From positions 372,001 through 436,000 of the forward strand of contig JAACMV010000020.1 in the NCBI GenBank assembly GCA_010909725.1: a stretch of 64,000 nt of DNA, given 5' to 3'. The stretch's first letter is position 1. Every line of letters starts with the position of its first letter. Below the pieces are notes generated by a model. That model ran no database searches and had not been told where the DNA came from. It saw only the letters and a program-made list of their open reading frames with translations. Both the position numbers and the translations under genes were made by a program. The stretch is from Picochlorum sp. 'celeri' (taxonomy: Eukaryota; Chlorophyta; Trebouxiophyceae). Of this stretch, positions 10,379 to 21,292 are shown in pieces.

Positions 10379-11557
10379 CTACTCCATGAGAAACACAACA
10401 AGTTTTCTATGCGCCATAGCTTGCGTATCAACTGCAATGAAATTATTCATCTTTTGTACGGCTTCACATGCAGCAAGTCTCGAGGTGTACCTCACCAAGG
10501 CAATGTTTTCCTGGGCATTATACTCCACAGAGGCAATGCCTCCAAACGATGAGAAATTCTCATAAACCCACAGCCGATCCGCACTGAGCGGTAACTGCTG
10601 TATCTGAATGCTTGTTGGACCATCCGCCACAGGCAGAGCCTGTGGGATGGACATGTTCCCAGACAATGACCGTTCAGGCAAATGACCCCCATGAGACGGC
10701 ACACTCACTTGATAGAGCACAGACAATGCCTGTTGCACCGCTGCCGCATCCAATGAAGCGGAACCCTGTGGCGAGACAAGAGTACTCCCGCCTCCTGCTT
10801 CCTGCTTTCTCGCCAACCTCTCATTCTTTTCCTTTGCCGACTCTGCAAACCTGACAACCAGACCATGCAAAGAATTCCCAGGCTTCATCCCATTCAAAGC
10901 TTGAATTGCGCTTGCGGCCGACTGAATCGAATCCATCTTCACAAGCGCACTACTCCCTCGAAACTTGTCCAAACAATCAAACATTTTCACATCAATCACC
11001 TTGCCACACATGCTGAAAAGTGACCTCACTTGTTCTGCTCCAAATGATGCTGGAACATGCTTCACATAACAACTATCACAAGGCGTCAATCCCGACGAGC
11101 TTTGCGTCAACGGCGGTCCCGCATCAGCATCAGCAAATTTGACACAGAGTGTCTGCCCACCAATAACATGCCCATTCAACAAATCCACAGCACGCTGCGC
11201 ATCCTCCAGACACCCATATCGCACAAATCCATACCCAAGTGATACTTTCGTCACATTATGCCTCACCAAACGCAAGCTCGTCAATGTACCACACGTCTCG
11301 AACAGTGTAATCATCTCCTCCTCAGACCATGCCAGGGGAACCCCCCGAACAAACACATTTGGATGATTGTGCCCCGACCCAGTCCGTTGCGGCTCCCATG
11401 TCGGCGACGCCCCTTCTGATCTCTTTACTTGAGAACGATCACTGATATCCTTGCCTTCTGCCGCGACGCTATCGAAAGGAGACTGAAACAAGGATACATT
11501 ACCGGTGCCACCCATGATTCCTCCAGGGACACTATTATTTTTCTCGTCCATGCCCAT
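10379..11557 (-). CDS. three-RRM RNA-binding protein (CELF/ELAV-like layout)
   Basis: The 392-residue protein begins at an ATG (MGMDEKNN). RRM1 covers about residues 65-140: NVFVRGVPLAW as RNP2 and LGYGFVRYG as RNP1. RRM2 is about 155-235: CDSCYVKHVPASFG with SSALVKMD. A Ser/Gly/Pro-rich linker leads to RRM3 near the C-terminus: IQIQQLPLSADRLWVYENF with NIALVRYTS. Two close RRMs plus a distant C-terminal one is the layout of CELF/Bruno and ELAV proteins, which bind mRNA to control splicing, stability or translation. The RRM2 and RRM3 RNP1 motifs are divergent. Targets are unknown. Its 3' end converges on the mutase gene, 164 bases away. Confidence 0.85.
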   Translation of the reverse strand: MGMDEKNNSVPGGIMGGTGNVSLFQSPFDSVAAEGKDISDRSQVKRSEGASPTWEPQRTGSGHNHPNVFVRGVPLAWSEEEMITLFETCGTLTSLRLVRHNVTKVSLGYGFVRYGCLEDAQRAVDLLNGHVIGGQTLCVKFADADAGPPLTQSSSGLTPCDSCYVKHVPASFGAEQVRSLFSMCGKVIDVKMFDCLDKFRGSSALVKMDSIQSAASAIQALNGMKPGNSLHGLVVRFAESAKEKNERLARKQEAGGGSTLVSPQGSASLDAAAVQQALSVLYQVSVPSHGGHLPERSLSGNMSIPQALPVADGPTSIQIQQLPLSADRLWVYENFSSFGGIASVEYNAQENIALVRYTSRLAACEAVQKMNNFIAVDTQAMAHRKLVVFLME

Positions 11558-12213
11558 GCAGAGAAATGCGAGATCTCAATAAAATTCAAAAGGTAGACAT
11601 CAGCATGTCATCGCACGCATTCCTGCACACCATGTCGACATCTGTTCATAGTATTCCTTCAGAGGCGTTATCCTTTGGAATAACGTGTCAGACACACAAG
11701 AGGTTCCACAGATCTACAACAGGTTCATACAAATGCGGTCGTACGATGGAAATTATTCCATCAATATATATACGATACAAATACGGATAATATACCCCTG
11801 TGGCTATCCAGATTGTGATACAATTGAACAAGATGCATTTCTTGCGACGCACCTGTTGGCAACCAAATACTCATTCACCACTCGCGTATGTACAGGAAAT
11901 CACGCATAAAATATGAAATAAATACTTTGCTTGCATCGCCTCATCAATTGGGCCACATGAATCACCAGAATCGAATCTCGTTGCTTGGATACCATGAAAA
12001 CTCCCTGGTGGTACTGCTGTTTCGGGTGTTTTGGTGACACGGTCCTATGGACGCAGTCGTTGATAGGAAGCGAATAGGGATCAACGATGGACGGCCGCCA
12101 TACAGAGACTGAATGGTATATTCCGGTCAGACTGTCCTTTGTGTGGGATGGGTGTATCTATCTATATATGCATTACCTTCTCCCATCAACCAACATGTTG
12201 ATAGGGATTTGAG
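11558..12213. other. 650-base divergent intergenic region
   Basis: No ORF with coding character and no RNA gene was recognised. A TATATATG-like element occurs at about 12163-12170, in a plausible place for the promoter of the next gene. Confidence 0.45.
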
Positions 12214-13107
12214 ATGTATACTCTGAATTGGTCTTGTTGGCCAACAACCATGGTTGTACAAGGTCTCGAGCTCTTCGCGACTGCAAAAAAAAGAGTCATC
12301 AACTGTATCGACCCAATGGTGACATTAGGTATCAACAATCCTTCTCGATCAGGTTGTTGTTGTTCTACAACCTCTTGGGTTCGTCACCAAGTCGGTGGAG
12401 AGAATTCGTTGCACTCTCATGGACGATACCCGATAGGCTCAAAACATCCAAGAAGATATACTTCTAGCGATGCTGTGAGACAATCGAGGATAGCTGCGTA
12501 TAGAGTGCCTAAAGGAACTTTTATCCGACAGGACTCCAAGTCTGATATGAAGCAGTATGGAGAGATGCTGGGGTTGTTGGAATTGAATGGGATACAGCGG
12601 ATGACGGCGATTAATCTGATTGAGGGTGTGGAGGTGGACGTGAATGAGGCGCAGAAGAGGGTGTCGGTTAAATATCTCACAGTGGTGCCCTTCTACCAGG
12701 TTGTGGAGACGTATTCGTTGGATGGTGGCAGGAAGACGAGGAATGCGAGGAGGGATTTGCGTGGTGGGGATATGACCTGTAGTGCGAGTTTGAAGAATGA
12801 TGCGCCGCCGGAGAGTGGCGAGATGAACATGGTGCTGCGGTTGGAATCGTATTGGAAGGATCCCAATGCTGGAGGATTGTTGGAGGAGATGCATGTTGCT
12901 CGAGGGGGTGAGCAGTTGATTGTGCAGTCGACGGTGAGTGTGAAGAGGGGGACAGCGACGTGTCGGATGGTGTATGACAAGGTGGATGTGTATGAGCCCA
13001 AGTTTCGCTGGAATCCTGTGACTGCTGCCAGGGTGATGATGGGGGGTCGGCCAGAGGATTTTTTGTTCTTCTTTTCTCGGAATACTGATATGTGCTTGAA
13101 GCAGTAG
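12214..13107 (+). CDS. probable plastid-targeted beta-barrel (FABP/lipocalin-like) protein
   Basis: I do not recognise a named family with certainty. The 297-residue protein has about 100 N-terminal residues rich in Ser, Arg and Cys with few acidic residues, as in a transit peptide. From about residue 112 to 275 it shows alternating hydrophobic strands: MKQYGEMLGLLELNGIQRM, VSVKYLTVVPFYQVVETYSL, MNMVLRLESYWKD, and EQLIVQSTVSVKRGTATCRM. The order of a short helical start, then antiparallel strands with charged turns, recalls intracellular lipid-binding (calycin) proteins. The ATG at 12214 is used; the ATG at 12250 is the alternative. A large ORF on the opposite strand is a shadow. Confidence 0.6.
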   Translation: MYTLNWSCWPTTMVVQGLELFATAKKRVINCIDPMVTLGINNPSRSGCCCSTTSWVRHQVGGENSLHSHGRYPIGSKHPRRYTSSDAVRQSRIAAYRVPKGTFIRQDSKSDMKQYGEMLGLLELNGIQRMTAINLIEGVEVDVNEAQKRVSVKYLTVVPFYQVVETYSLDGGRKTRNARRDLRGGDMTCSASLKNDAPPESGEMNMVLRLESYWKDPNAGGLLEEMHVARGGEQLIVQSTVSVKRGTATCRMVYDKVDVYEPKFRWNPVTAARVMMGGRPEDFLFFFSRNTDMCLKQ

Positions 13108-13275
13108 AACTATTAGTAATAATTGCATTTTCAAATTGAGAATGTGAAATACATAACAAAGCAGCAACTCTCTTTCTTTCTGTCCTCTTTTTTATTTTAT
13201 TTTTTTCTGCGAGCGTGCATAACATCAATTAAAATGCCTGGATCTCCTATAAATAAAGATAAATACATACACGTC

Positions 13276-13297
13276 TTGATGATGATGATGATGATGG
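13276..13297. repeat. GAT microsatellite
   Basis: A run of GAT triplets in the region between two convergent genes (3' ends at 13107 and 13362). Confidence 0.8.
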
Positions 13298-13361
13298 AAA
13301 AAAACATACACATAATTCTCTGAATACTGCATTGCTTGAATGGTTGTTGTATATAATAACA

Positions 13362-14416
13362 TTACATTTTGCTGACGGTGGTTGAGTTGGTTGTGATGTT
13401 CCACGCAGCCAGTTGGTCCTGGATCCATGGCATCCAGTATTCAACGCTTGTGTACACCCCAAAAGTGCCGTTAGAGCCGCAGATCAAATTAGAGTCGCCG
13501 TAACTCACAATGCCGACAAGGATGTCGGATTCTGTACTGCTAAAGTTTCCTGAGAAATCCAAACTATCACTGTCTGTCCAGGATTTTCCAGGAATGACGA
13601 GGGGTCCTCCGCTATCACCAATGCACGTGTCTTGCCATTCTAGCTGGTCAATGGCAATAAAGTGGTCTCGTTCAATCACCACTTTGGAATAGTCTGGCAC
13701 AGTTTCACTGTAAAATACTGTCACGTATTCCAAAACATTACTTGAATTCATAGTTTCATCAAGGCCCATTCCTGATGCCACAAGAAGGTCGCCTTCATTG
13801 AGGAGAGTGGTGACATCTGTCGTATTCTCTCTCTTCTTTGCTACTGGTGCTACTGGGGGTAGAGAGACGATGGAAGATTCCATCGTTGCGTTCGATGCAA
13901 TGCGAACAAGAGCGATATCGCCGTAGAATTTATCTGCATATGGTTGAATGTCTGGGTAGAATTCATTTGGGATGGCTATATCGATCACCCTCGCATCTTG
14001 AAAGGAGACTGTCCCATTGATTGCTGCGTCTGTGGCAACCTTTGCAGTGATGATTGGAAATGGAGACCTCCTATCATCAACAACGCAGTGTGCTGCCGTA
14101 GCAATGACTCCTTCTGCAATGACTGCTCCCCCACATGTAAACACGTTGAAGAGTATGTCCGCCATGATGAGGGCAAAGTATGGCTGCTGGTTGTCAACAC
14201 TCCTCCCAAAGGCAACTCTTGGTTCTTTTTGCACTGGCCTCCCTGCACATATGGATATGAATTCAAGCATATATGTTACGGTTGTGTTTTGAGGCATGAT
14301 TGGAGTGTGTTTGATGTTTCGCACGCACCTGTAGTAGAGAGAATTGCTCCAGAAAGGAGGAGCGTCAGCACCCAAAGACCCAGAATTCTCCACCTGGGCA
14401 GCATCCATGGTGCCAT
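13362..14416 (-). CDS. secreted trypsin-like (S1) serine protease
   Basis: The longest unspliced frame (starting at 14408) has a poor N-terminus. A better model has exon 1 at 14416-14329, in another frame, and exon 2 at 14242-13362, joined by an 86-nt intron (GTGCGT...TGCAG). Exon 1 then encodes a classic signal peptide (MAPWMLPRWR followed by ILGLWVLTLLLSGAIL), and the mature part starts near GRPVQKEPRVAFG. The total is 322 residues. The catalytic triad is visible: His in ATAAHCVV, Asp in YGDIALVRI and Ser in CIGDSGGPLV, so it should be active. Several Asn-X-Ser/Thr sites fit secretion. Substrate and site of action are unknown. Confidence 0.85.
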
Positions 14417-14587
14417 GGTGAGGTTTTGAATACGAAGCGTTACTTTATTCTATTTTTAAATATGTATCGTATGGCATTGAATATGGAATCTGTGTATTCA
14501 GAAATGCATGTCAACGCGCTGCATCCAATCTTATACCCCAACTGGATTCTTGGACTGGCCAACAATATCTAGAACAGGGGGCCGCTG

Positions 14588-16909
14588 TCAGACTGATGAG
14601 GAGACAATCTTATCCAGCGCGATCGGGTCCAAGAGGATTGGTTCATCACATTGCTCTGCAGCTGTGATCGAGAGTCTATCAAGAAGCTCGGTCATGCTCA
14701 TGGGGTCATTAGTGTGACTGGAAAGCTGTTGTTTGATGAGGTGGCAGTCCACTTGAATCTGCTGAAATGCTGCCTTGGAGAGCTGGAGCGACTTGATCAT
14801 GTCGAGTTCCGTCATGATGGTATGCTCTATTATTTCCCATATCCGCGCATGTGGCTTTTGTGCATCCGTATCAGCCATCCCCACTGTAGCGTAATCAGTC
14901 TCCACACGAAGGCATGCCTGGACAAGAGTCGTTGCAATGGTGCTGGGGCTCAAAGGAGGGGTGGATGATGCCGCAAGGACTTGGTCCAATGTTCCTAGTG
15001 AATCTTTTAATGTCTTTTTTATGAGAACTACATAGTGTGTCCCCAGCGCATCGATCGTTGCCTGTATGTCTGGTCCATGGGAGTGGTCAAATTCACTCAC
15101 AGGAGAACCTGGCTGGCGGTTTGGTGATACGAGCACAATACCTTTGCATACGTCCTTCACCTTGTCTTGCATAAAGTCAGACATCCGACCAAGTGTATTG
15201 GAAAGACAAAGGCTCGCCAGTGGGGCCTTTGTTCCGATTAATGTTGTGGGAACAGAGTATGCGTGTTCCAGCATCATGACTGGGCTGGTAGCCTGCCTTG
15301 TCGAATCCATGCTGATATCCACAATGCGTGCCGCAAGGCTCCCAAGATGCATGGTTGTATCACTCCACGAATGTATAATACTTTTCAACAGAAAATCTAC
15401 CCATTCTTCCTGAATCCATCGATGGACTACCCACGTCATGCCACAGGACTGGATGATGCCAAAGTCTTGTCTTGCCTGCACATCCAGAGCCTTCATATCC
15501 ATCTTCAAAAACCGGTATGAGTTCGGATCGTCGCCCGTACTATAACTCATCACTATTTTCATCATGATTTGCTTCACTCCTTTGAACCAGCGAGCACCGA
15601 TGACAGAAAACACTGCCCTCACATGGCTGTCAAGAATATCTCCAACCAAGACATGCAATGCATTGACAGCCAACGCTTCAGGGACAAGCTCATCTAGTGA
15701 CATCGAGTGTCTTCTAAGTGTATCCAACATAAGATATACGGGCTCAACCTGCAGAGGATCATTCTGATTCAAAACCTCTTCTGGTGATACAGGGCGCTCC
15801 AACTCCATCCCTGATATATCCATGCCTCCAACAAGGGCCACCACATGTACCATCTTGGCCATCACACACGACCGGATCGACTCGTGAATAGTATTTAAAT
15901 ATTCTCTCACAACATCTACAACATCATCCCTGGCGGATGAATGGAACAACTTTTCAGAGATTCTCACCATTGGCCCAATAAGAGACTCAACCAAATGAAA
16001 CACATTGGAATCCACAACACCAACCATATCGTGCAACGTCTCACACGCTTCTAGCATCTCTATGAAAATATGTACCTCATGTTTGATTTTAGACCGCTGC
16101 GATGCCAAAAAGATCCCCACTAGCGAATCTGTCGGTTCATCCAACGTGGCAAGCATCATCACCACAGAGTCATCATTCTTTCCATCCGATTCCCCCATGA
16201 GCTTGGTCCGTAGCGATTCCACCATCAAACTTCTATATATTTCAATCTCATCTGATATCTCTCGAATCGCCGCATGATCCTTACTATATGCTGCAAGCAC
16301 AGGCTTTGCATCAGCATACAACTCCACAGCCACATCATAGGCCCCTCTGTCAACAGCAACCTTCATCTTCCTAGGAACCTTGAACAATAACGCCAATTTA
16401 TGCAACATAGTACGGGATTGGTTCATATCAATAATCACCCGCTGCTGCTCATTCAATGCATCATCAATGTCCTTACTTTGTGACACCACGCGAGACACCA
16501 ACGAATCCAGGGTGTGTAGCTGTGCATCCAACCCTTCCAGCGCTCCAGCCAAATCATCCACCACGCTACTTGCTTCAACAAATCTACTATATGACTCATA
16601 CACGATATTACGCAGCTCTATATCCGCATTCCCGGCCTCCGTTGCCACTCTTCTTTCCTCCTCCAAGAGCTCTCCCAACCTCTTTTCCTTGACCAGCTTG
16701 TTCACGTGTCGTTGCACATCAGCCTGCCCCAACAAAACAAGATCTAAATCTCCTTCTTCTGGATGTATATAAGAGGAAGCATCCTCGCTGTACTCTCTCC
16801 CGACGATGCCTTCCTTGTCCTGTGAACTGTAATAGGACTGAAGGAGGGAACGAACCTTTTGAGCCTGTTGCTCGCTCTTCCCAGGAGTATGAGTATGAGT
16901 ATCTCCCAT
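14588..16909 (-). CDS. VPS51: VPS51-like subunit of the GARP/EARP tethering complex
   Basis: The 773-residue protein is close to the usual length of VPS51. The conserved N-terminal Vps51/Vps67 region lies at about residues 60-215. It contains ELRNIVYESYSRFVEASSVV, a coiled coil with LDAQLHTLDSLVSRVVSQSK, MNQSRTMLHKLALLFKVPRK and GAYDVAVELYADAKPVLAAY, closely matching animal and plant VPS51. The rest is alpha-helical as in CATCHR tethers. In the family, VPS51 joins VPS52/53/54 and tethers endosome-derived vesicles at the trans-Golgi, contacting SNAREs by its N-terminus. The start ATG (MGDTHTHTPG) is the first in frame. No intron is needed. Confidence 0.87.
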   Translation of the reverse strand: MGDTHTHTPGKSEQQAQKVRSLLQSYYSSQDKEGIVGREYSEDASSYIHPEEGDLDLVLLGQADVQRHVNKLVKEKRLGELLEEERRVATEAGNADIELRNIVYESYSRFVEASSVVDDLAGALEGLDAQLHTLDSLVSRVVSQSKDIDDALNEQQRVIIDMNQSRTMLHKLALLFKVPRKMKVAVDRGAYDVAVELYADAKPVLAAYSKDHAAIREISDEIEIYRSLMVESLRTKLMGESDGKNDDSVVMMLATLDEPTDSLVGIFLASQRSKIKHEVHIFIEMLEACETLHDMVGVVDSNVFHLVESLIGPMVRISEKLFHSSARDDVVDVVREYLNTIHESIRSCVMAKMVHVVALVGGMDISGMELERPVSPEEVLNQNDPLQVEPVYLMLDTLRRHSMSLDELVPEALAVNALHVLVGDILDSHVRAVFSVIGARWFKGVKQIMMKIVMSYSTGDDPNSYRFLKMDMKALDVQARQDFGIIQSCGMTWVVHRWIQEEWVDFLLKSIIHSWSDTTMHLGSLAARIVDISMDSTRQATSPVMMLEHAYSVPTTLIGTKAPLASLCLSNTLGRMSDFMQDKVKDVCKGIVLVSPNRQPGSPVSEFDHSHGPDIQATIDALGTHYVVLIKKTLKDSLGTLDQVLAASSTPPLSPSTIATTLVQACLRVETDYATVGMADTDAQKPHARIWEIIEHTIMTELDMIKSLQLSKAAFQQIQVDCHLIKQQLSSHTNDPMSMTELLDRLSITAAEQCDEPILLDPIALDKIVSSSV

Positions 16910-17175
16910 GGAATTACTATTTGCTATATCTATGACAAAAACCCGAGTTTCCGAGACATGTCATGGAAAACTACATCGTGGCCTGAAGCCTCTTTGCATC
17001 TCCTATCAAAGCATACATTTGATCGGAGATGCTCCCATCACAGGATGTTTGGCCTTGTTCAACAGCATGTCCATTGGCCAATGCCAATTTGTGTTGTGCA
17101 ATTTTTACATAAACTACATTGTACAAGTACCGTATAAAGGAAGCCTGTGTAAACCTCTGGTCTCTGGTATACAGT

Positions 17176-18537
17176 ATGGGTCCGCAAACCGTGGGTGTAT
17201 GCTCACGCAAACCACGACTGGCGTTTCCAGTCGCGTCGTCATATTTGTATCAGCCAGGGTTTCGTATACTATCGACCAAAGCTTGCAGGGGTATGCATCG
17301 CCTGCCTGCACACGTCCGAGAAGGTCTGTCCACCACCAGCAGCAGCAGAACAAGGAAGACAAGCAAGAGCTTGTCTAGAGGGCCACATCGAGTGTATGCA
17401 AATGCGACGGAAGACGAAGCTGCAATCGACAGAAATATCGTGGATACGAGGATTCCCGTGACTGTATTGACCGGGTTTCTTGGCAGTGGGAAGACAACAT
17501 TGTTGAACAGAATATTAACAGCTGATCATGGGCATCGGATTGCGGTGATTGAGAATGAGTTTGGTGAAATTGATATTGATAGCGATTTGGTGTCTGTGAA
17601 GGAGGATTTGGATCCAGGGGAGGAGCAGATTCTGATGTTGAACAATGGATGCATCTGTTGTACTGTGCGGAGTGATTTGGTCAATATGCTGTCGACATTG
17701 GTGAGGACAAAAAAGGACAAATTTGACCGAGTGGTGATTGAGACGACTGGATTGGCGAATCCTGGGCCCATCGTACAGACGTTCTTCTTGGAACAAGAGA
17801 TTGCTGAGAATATGAGGTTGGATGGTGTGCTAACACTCGTGGATGCCAAGCATATAGAGCAGCATTTGGATGAGGAGCGAAAGGATGGCACGATGAATGA
17901 GTCTGTAGAGCAGATTGCGTTTGCGGATAGGATTGTGCTGAATAAAATCGACTTGGTGGATGAAAAAGATGTCGATATGTTGGAGGATAGGATTCGGGAT
18001 ATTAATCGACTGGCATCTGTCAAGAGAGCTGAGAAGGCAAATGTGGATATGGAGTATGTCTTGGGAATTGGGGGGTTTGACTTGGAAAAGGTTGATGATG
18101 AGATTACAGGGAATGCATCCTTGGATGAAGAACACCACCATCATCATGATCATGATCATGACCATGAATGTGGGCCCGACTGCACGCATGAGAGCCATGA
18201 CCACGATCACCACCACCACCATCACCATCATCATGGCGATGAGGTGTCTAGTGTGAGCATCACCTTGAAAGGAAATATGAACCTTGACAAGGTAAATTAT
18301 TGGTTAGGTGGACTCCTTGAGGTGAAATCAAATGATATATATAGAATGAAGGGTGTCCTCGCGATCAAAGATTTCGACAGAAGATTTGTCTTTCAGGGTG
18401 TCCATATGATGTTTGAAGGAATGCCAGATAGAGAGTGGAAACCGGATGAGGAACGGATCAGCAAAATGGTCTTTATTGGCAGGGATTTGGAAGAAGATAT
18501 CATTCGAGAAGGTTTTGAACAATGCATTGAAACATAA
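17176..18537 (+). CDS. CobW/COG0523 G3E GTPase, His-rich metal chaperone, probably plastid
   Basis: The 453-residue protein starts at the ATG at 17176; the frame upstream reaches only a TTG. About 75 Ser/Arg-rich residues look like a transit peptide. The GTPase then shows Walker [12 protein letters not shown] near residue 99, the Glu motif [11 protein letters not shown], the metal-binding GCICC near 158, Walker B-like ETTGLANP and the base motif LNKIDL. A loop near residues 316-355 is loaded with His, Asp and Cys, followed by a CobW_C domain ending in [21 protein letters not shown]0523 proteins deliver zinc or other metals (ZNG1-type). The His-rich loop is typical of zinc handling; the client is unknown. 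Its stop lies 15 bases from the convergent cystinosin stop. Confidence 0.88.
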   Translation: MGPQTVGVCSRKPRLAFPVASSYLYQPGFRILSTKACRGMHRLPAHVREGLSTTSSSRTRKTSKSLSRGPHRVYANATEDEAAIDRNIVDTRIPVTVLTGFLGSGKTTLLNRILTADHGHRIAVIENEFGEIDIDSDLVSVKEDLDPGEEQILMLNNGCICCTVRSDLVNMLSTLVRTKKDKFDRVVIETTGLANPGPIVQTFFLEQEIAENMRLDGVLTLVDAKHIEQHLDEERKDGTMNESVEQIAFADRIVLNKIDLVDEKDVDMLEDRIRDINRLASVKRAEKANVDMEYVLGIGGFDLEKVDDEITGNASLDEEHHHHHDHDHDHECGPDCTHESHDHDHHHHHHHHHGDEVSSVSITLKGNMNLDKVNYWLGGLLEVKSNDIYRMKGVLAIKDFDRRFVFQGVHMMFEGMPDREWKPDEERISKMVFIGRDLEEDIIREGFEQCIET

Positions 18538-18552
18538 AATATGTAAAAAAAC

Positions 18553-19425
18553 TCATGACTGGACACCAAGCAATGGGTGTGTATCATTGTCATCTGCATC
18601 ATTGTCCGGATACAGAACCCAATGCTGTATCATCAATATTGCATCAAATACAAGAGATATAAGACCTAGACCCATTTTCGCTGGATTACCTGTGATTGAT
18701 GAACGATGCTGTGTCACAATGGCATCCAGTATTTGCTGTGCAGTGGAGAAGATGCCTCCTTCAGCATCCAAGCACACCTGAATCACAGACCAGCCTTCTG
18801 TCGATTGTCTCCTAAAATTGAGGATAATTTGAGGCATGTATTTAATCAGAGTTATGAAAACCTTGATATATGAGAGTATATAGATGAGTGACATCCAATC
18901 AAGTCTGATCCATGACACGTGTAGTCCTAACAGCAATGACAACATGCCACACACAAAACATGTGCTGGCTGAAAACAAAACAGCCATCTTTGATAGCGAC
19001 TTTCTCGGTGATCCATACAAGAAACATTGAAGAAAAGCAATAGAAGTCATCACAAATCCATGGAGAGCGAATACGACATCGTTAATGTGGACAGCAGGAG
19101 GATGCCCATGGATGTCAAAATACTCTTGCCGAATGGCGCAATCCCAAAATAATGCGCAGTTGTACACCGAGTAACACGCAAACCCAAGGAAATTTAAAAG
19201 CTGAAAGTCAACGGAGAGCCCCTCAATGCTCTTTCTTTGATAATTCAAAACAATTTGAGGATAGAAAGATTTGCCCCAGGCTAACAAGTAGGTCCAGCCA
19301 AGAACAGAACTCAACCGCCTCAAGACTGCTGTCTCAATGTACTCGCTCCCAGGAATGACAAGCCCAACCAAAGTCCCGAAAACAATAGGAGACAAGAGCC
19401 AGGCGAATATAGTAGTATTCGACAT
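18553..19425 (-). CDS. CTNS: cystinosin-like lysosomal/vacuolar cystine transporter
   Basis: The 290-residue protein has seven predicted helices and two PQ-loops. The first is SFYPQIVLNYQRKSIEGLSVDF (about residues 54-76) and the second is KYMPQIILNFRRQSTEGWSV (about 191-210). These, with the DF/NF contexts and the intervening GFACYSVYN and FIKVF-like segments, match eukaryotic cystinosin. The family exports cystine from lysosomes or vacuoles with protons. The ATG at 19425 is followed at once by hydrophobic sequence, so there is no long glycosylated lumenal domain as in animals. It is convergent with the CobW gene. Confidence 0.88.
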   Translation of the reverse strand: MSNTTIFAWLLSPIVFGTLVGLVIPGSEYIETAVLRRLSSVLGWTYLLAWGKSFYPQIVLNYQRKSIEGLSVDFQLLNFLGFACYSVYNCALFWDCAIRQEYFDIHGHPPAVHINDVVFALHGFVMTSIAFLQCFLYGSPRKSLSKMAVLFSASTCFVCGMLSLLLGLHVSWIRLDWMSLIYILSYIKVFITLIKYMPQIILNFRRQSTEGWSVIQVCLDAEGGIFSTAQQILDAIVTQHRSSITGNPAKMGLGLISLVFDAILMIQHWVLYPDNDADDNDTHPLLGVQS

Positions 19426-19785
19426 TGTGCCGAGGGAAATATCGATACCCTACACCCACAGTATTATTCAAACCAAGTGGGCCCTTACATTCCCGACGAC
19501 CGCATTCTCATGATGCGCTATATTCGCATTATAATAGCCAAGGTAATTATTTGTAATAATTTATGACTGGGATAAAGTTCTATAACGTGCAATTGAGAGC
19601 TCAAAACGACGAATCATCTCACCTCTCCTTAATTAACATACACTGCATTTTCAGTGCAACTGTGTCCATCTTGTGTGCATGTATCATGACAATGTAGGAC
19701 GCATAATATCATTTTATAATTTAATACACATATTTAATGACATAGATTCTGTGTACGGGGAATAATCGAGGTCTCACAAGTTGCC
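19426..19785. other. divergent intergenic region
   Basis: About 360 A+T-rich bases lie between the cystinosin and exonuclease genes. No ORF or RNA gene is supported. Confidence 0.5.
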
Positions 19786-21292
19786 ATGCCTGTGTCTTTG
19801 GCGCAAGAGCAAATATTCGCTCGTCAAGACACTAGTGAGCCATCCTCGTCCAGAAATCATTTAGAAATTCCAGATGCAGCAGAGAATAGGCATAAAAAGA
19901 GTCTGAAACGACGAGCCGCCGAACTCAAACTTGCCAAGCGTCTCGAGAAGAAGGCAAAAGACAATGCCAAACAGAAAAGCAATCATACTAGTGATATAAA
20001 GATATTGATCGATGACTCATCCTCAGAGGAGGAGGGAAATGCATGCTCATCGGACGTGTATTGGACAAGCATGCCAGTTGTCATGCCTCAGATTCGTGAC
20101 TGGGTTTCCATCATGAAAAGCCCATTGCACCTACGACCATCGAGTGAGTGTATATATACAAATGATTCTAGGTCTCTAGATGTGATTGTTGTCGAACGAG
20201 ATGACCGAATAGACTGGGCATTGGAAACGTTGCTTCAGAGCAAGCATGATGATGTTCTTGCTATTGATTTGGAATGGAGACCTGACTCGAAATACTCGGA
20301 CAATCCAGTCGCTTTGATTCAAATAGCAAGTGATTCGTGCTGCGTTTTGTTTCGGTGCCATCGCTGGGAAGTTTTGCCAATGCAGTTGCAAAAGCTTTTT
20401 GCATCTCACATGACATTCATTGCCTTCTCATGGGATTCCTGTGATGAGAAGAAGATGCAGTCGACATTTGGCTTTGGCAGGAGAGATTTTAGAAATTTTA
20501 TGGATCTTCAAAATGTCGCTGCAAGGCTTGGGTACCCAGAGTCATGTGGCCTGTCATCACTGTGCACCAGAGTGTTGGGGCAACCTCTTCCCAAGATGAA
20601 CCATGTGTCTCGATCTGACTGGCAGCGGAAAACATTGAATAGAATTCAAATAACGTATGCAGCATTGGATGCATTTATGACTGTGTATGTATTCAAAAAG
20701 TTCCGTGCATGGCATGCATCTTCAATGCCGTGTGCATCCTGCGGGCACCTCATGGGAGCAGAGCTCAGCAGCGGCAATACGTCTTTGATGTCGGCCAAGG
20801 TATGTATGTAAAGATATATGTGTACGCTGTGACGATGAGGATCCTTTTGTCTGATGCTTCATGCGGATATATCAAGACTCTCCTACTCATACTGAGTCCA
20901 GCACAATTGTTTTTCTTGTGTCACATCAAAGGGATGAATGACGATGTTTATATTTATGGGTAATTTGCATCAGGTTTTTTTCTGAATACCTGAAACTGCT
21001 ATACACCCGACATCCTTTTTTTTACAAAAAGATTCATTGATCGTGGTGATTATTATTATTATTATCAGTGGCAGTATAGAAAAAATCGTGTTCTTACTAA
21101 TACTAATAATAATGTATGTTGCTATTCTTATTGCAGGATGGCATTGCTTGCATGCAATGTGACAAGATGTTCAAATCATGCCACAGCCTCATCTGCCATA
21201 TGAGCAGCACGGGCCACCAGAAAACGACGCATCATCAGTGCATCTCGTGCGGCCGAATATCACGCCGCACCATTAGCACCGTGAATGAATAA
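19786..21292 (+). CDS. DEDDy 3'-5' exonuclease domain protein with C-terminal C2H2 zinc finger
   Basis: Exon 1 is 19786-20799 and exon 2 is 21137-21292, around a 337-nt intron (GTATGT...TTGCAG). The total is 389 residues. A basic, coiled-coil N-terminus (KKSLKRRAAELKLAKRLEKK) precedes a WRN-exonuclease-like domain. Its acidic residues are in VLAIDLEWRPD (D and E), FSWDSCDEKK (D) and TYAALDAFMTVYVFKKF (Y and D). After a CASCGH pair, exon 2 adds CMQCDKMFKSCHSLICHMSS plus TGHQ, a C2H2-like finger, and a final CISCG. The substrate (DNA or RNA) cannot be told. Exon 2 is the part duplicated, in damaged form, at 22413-22530. Confidence 0.82.

Noticed and set aside
12439..13228. Long minus-strand ORFs (242 and 183 codons)
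   Set aside because: They mirror the beta-barrel-like protein gene and consist of His/Pro/Ser-rich low-complexity sequence.
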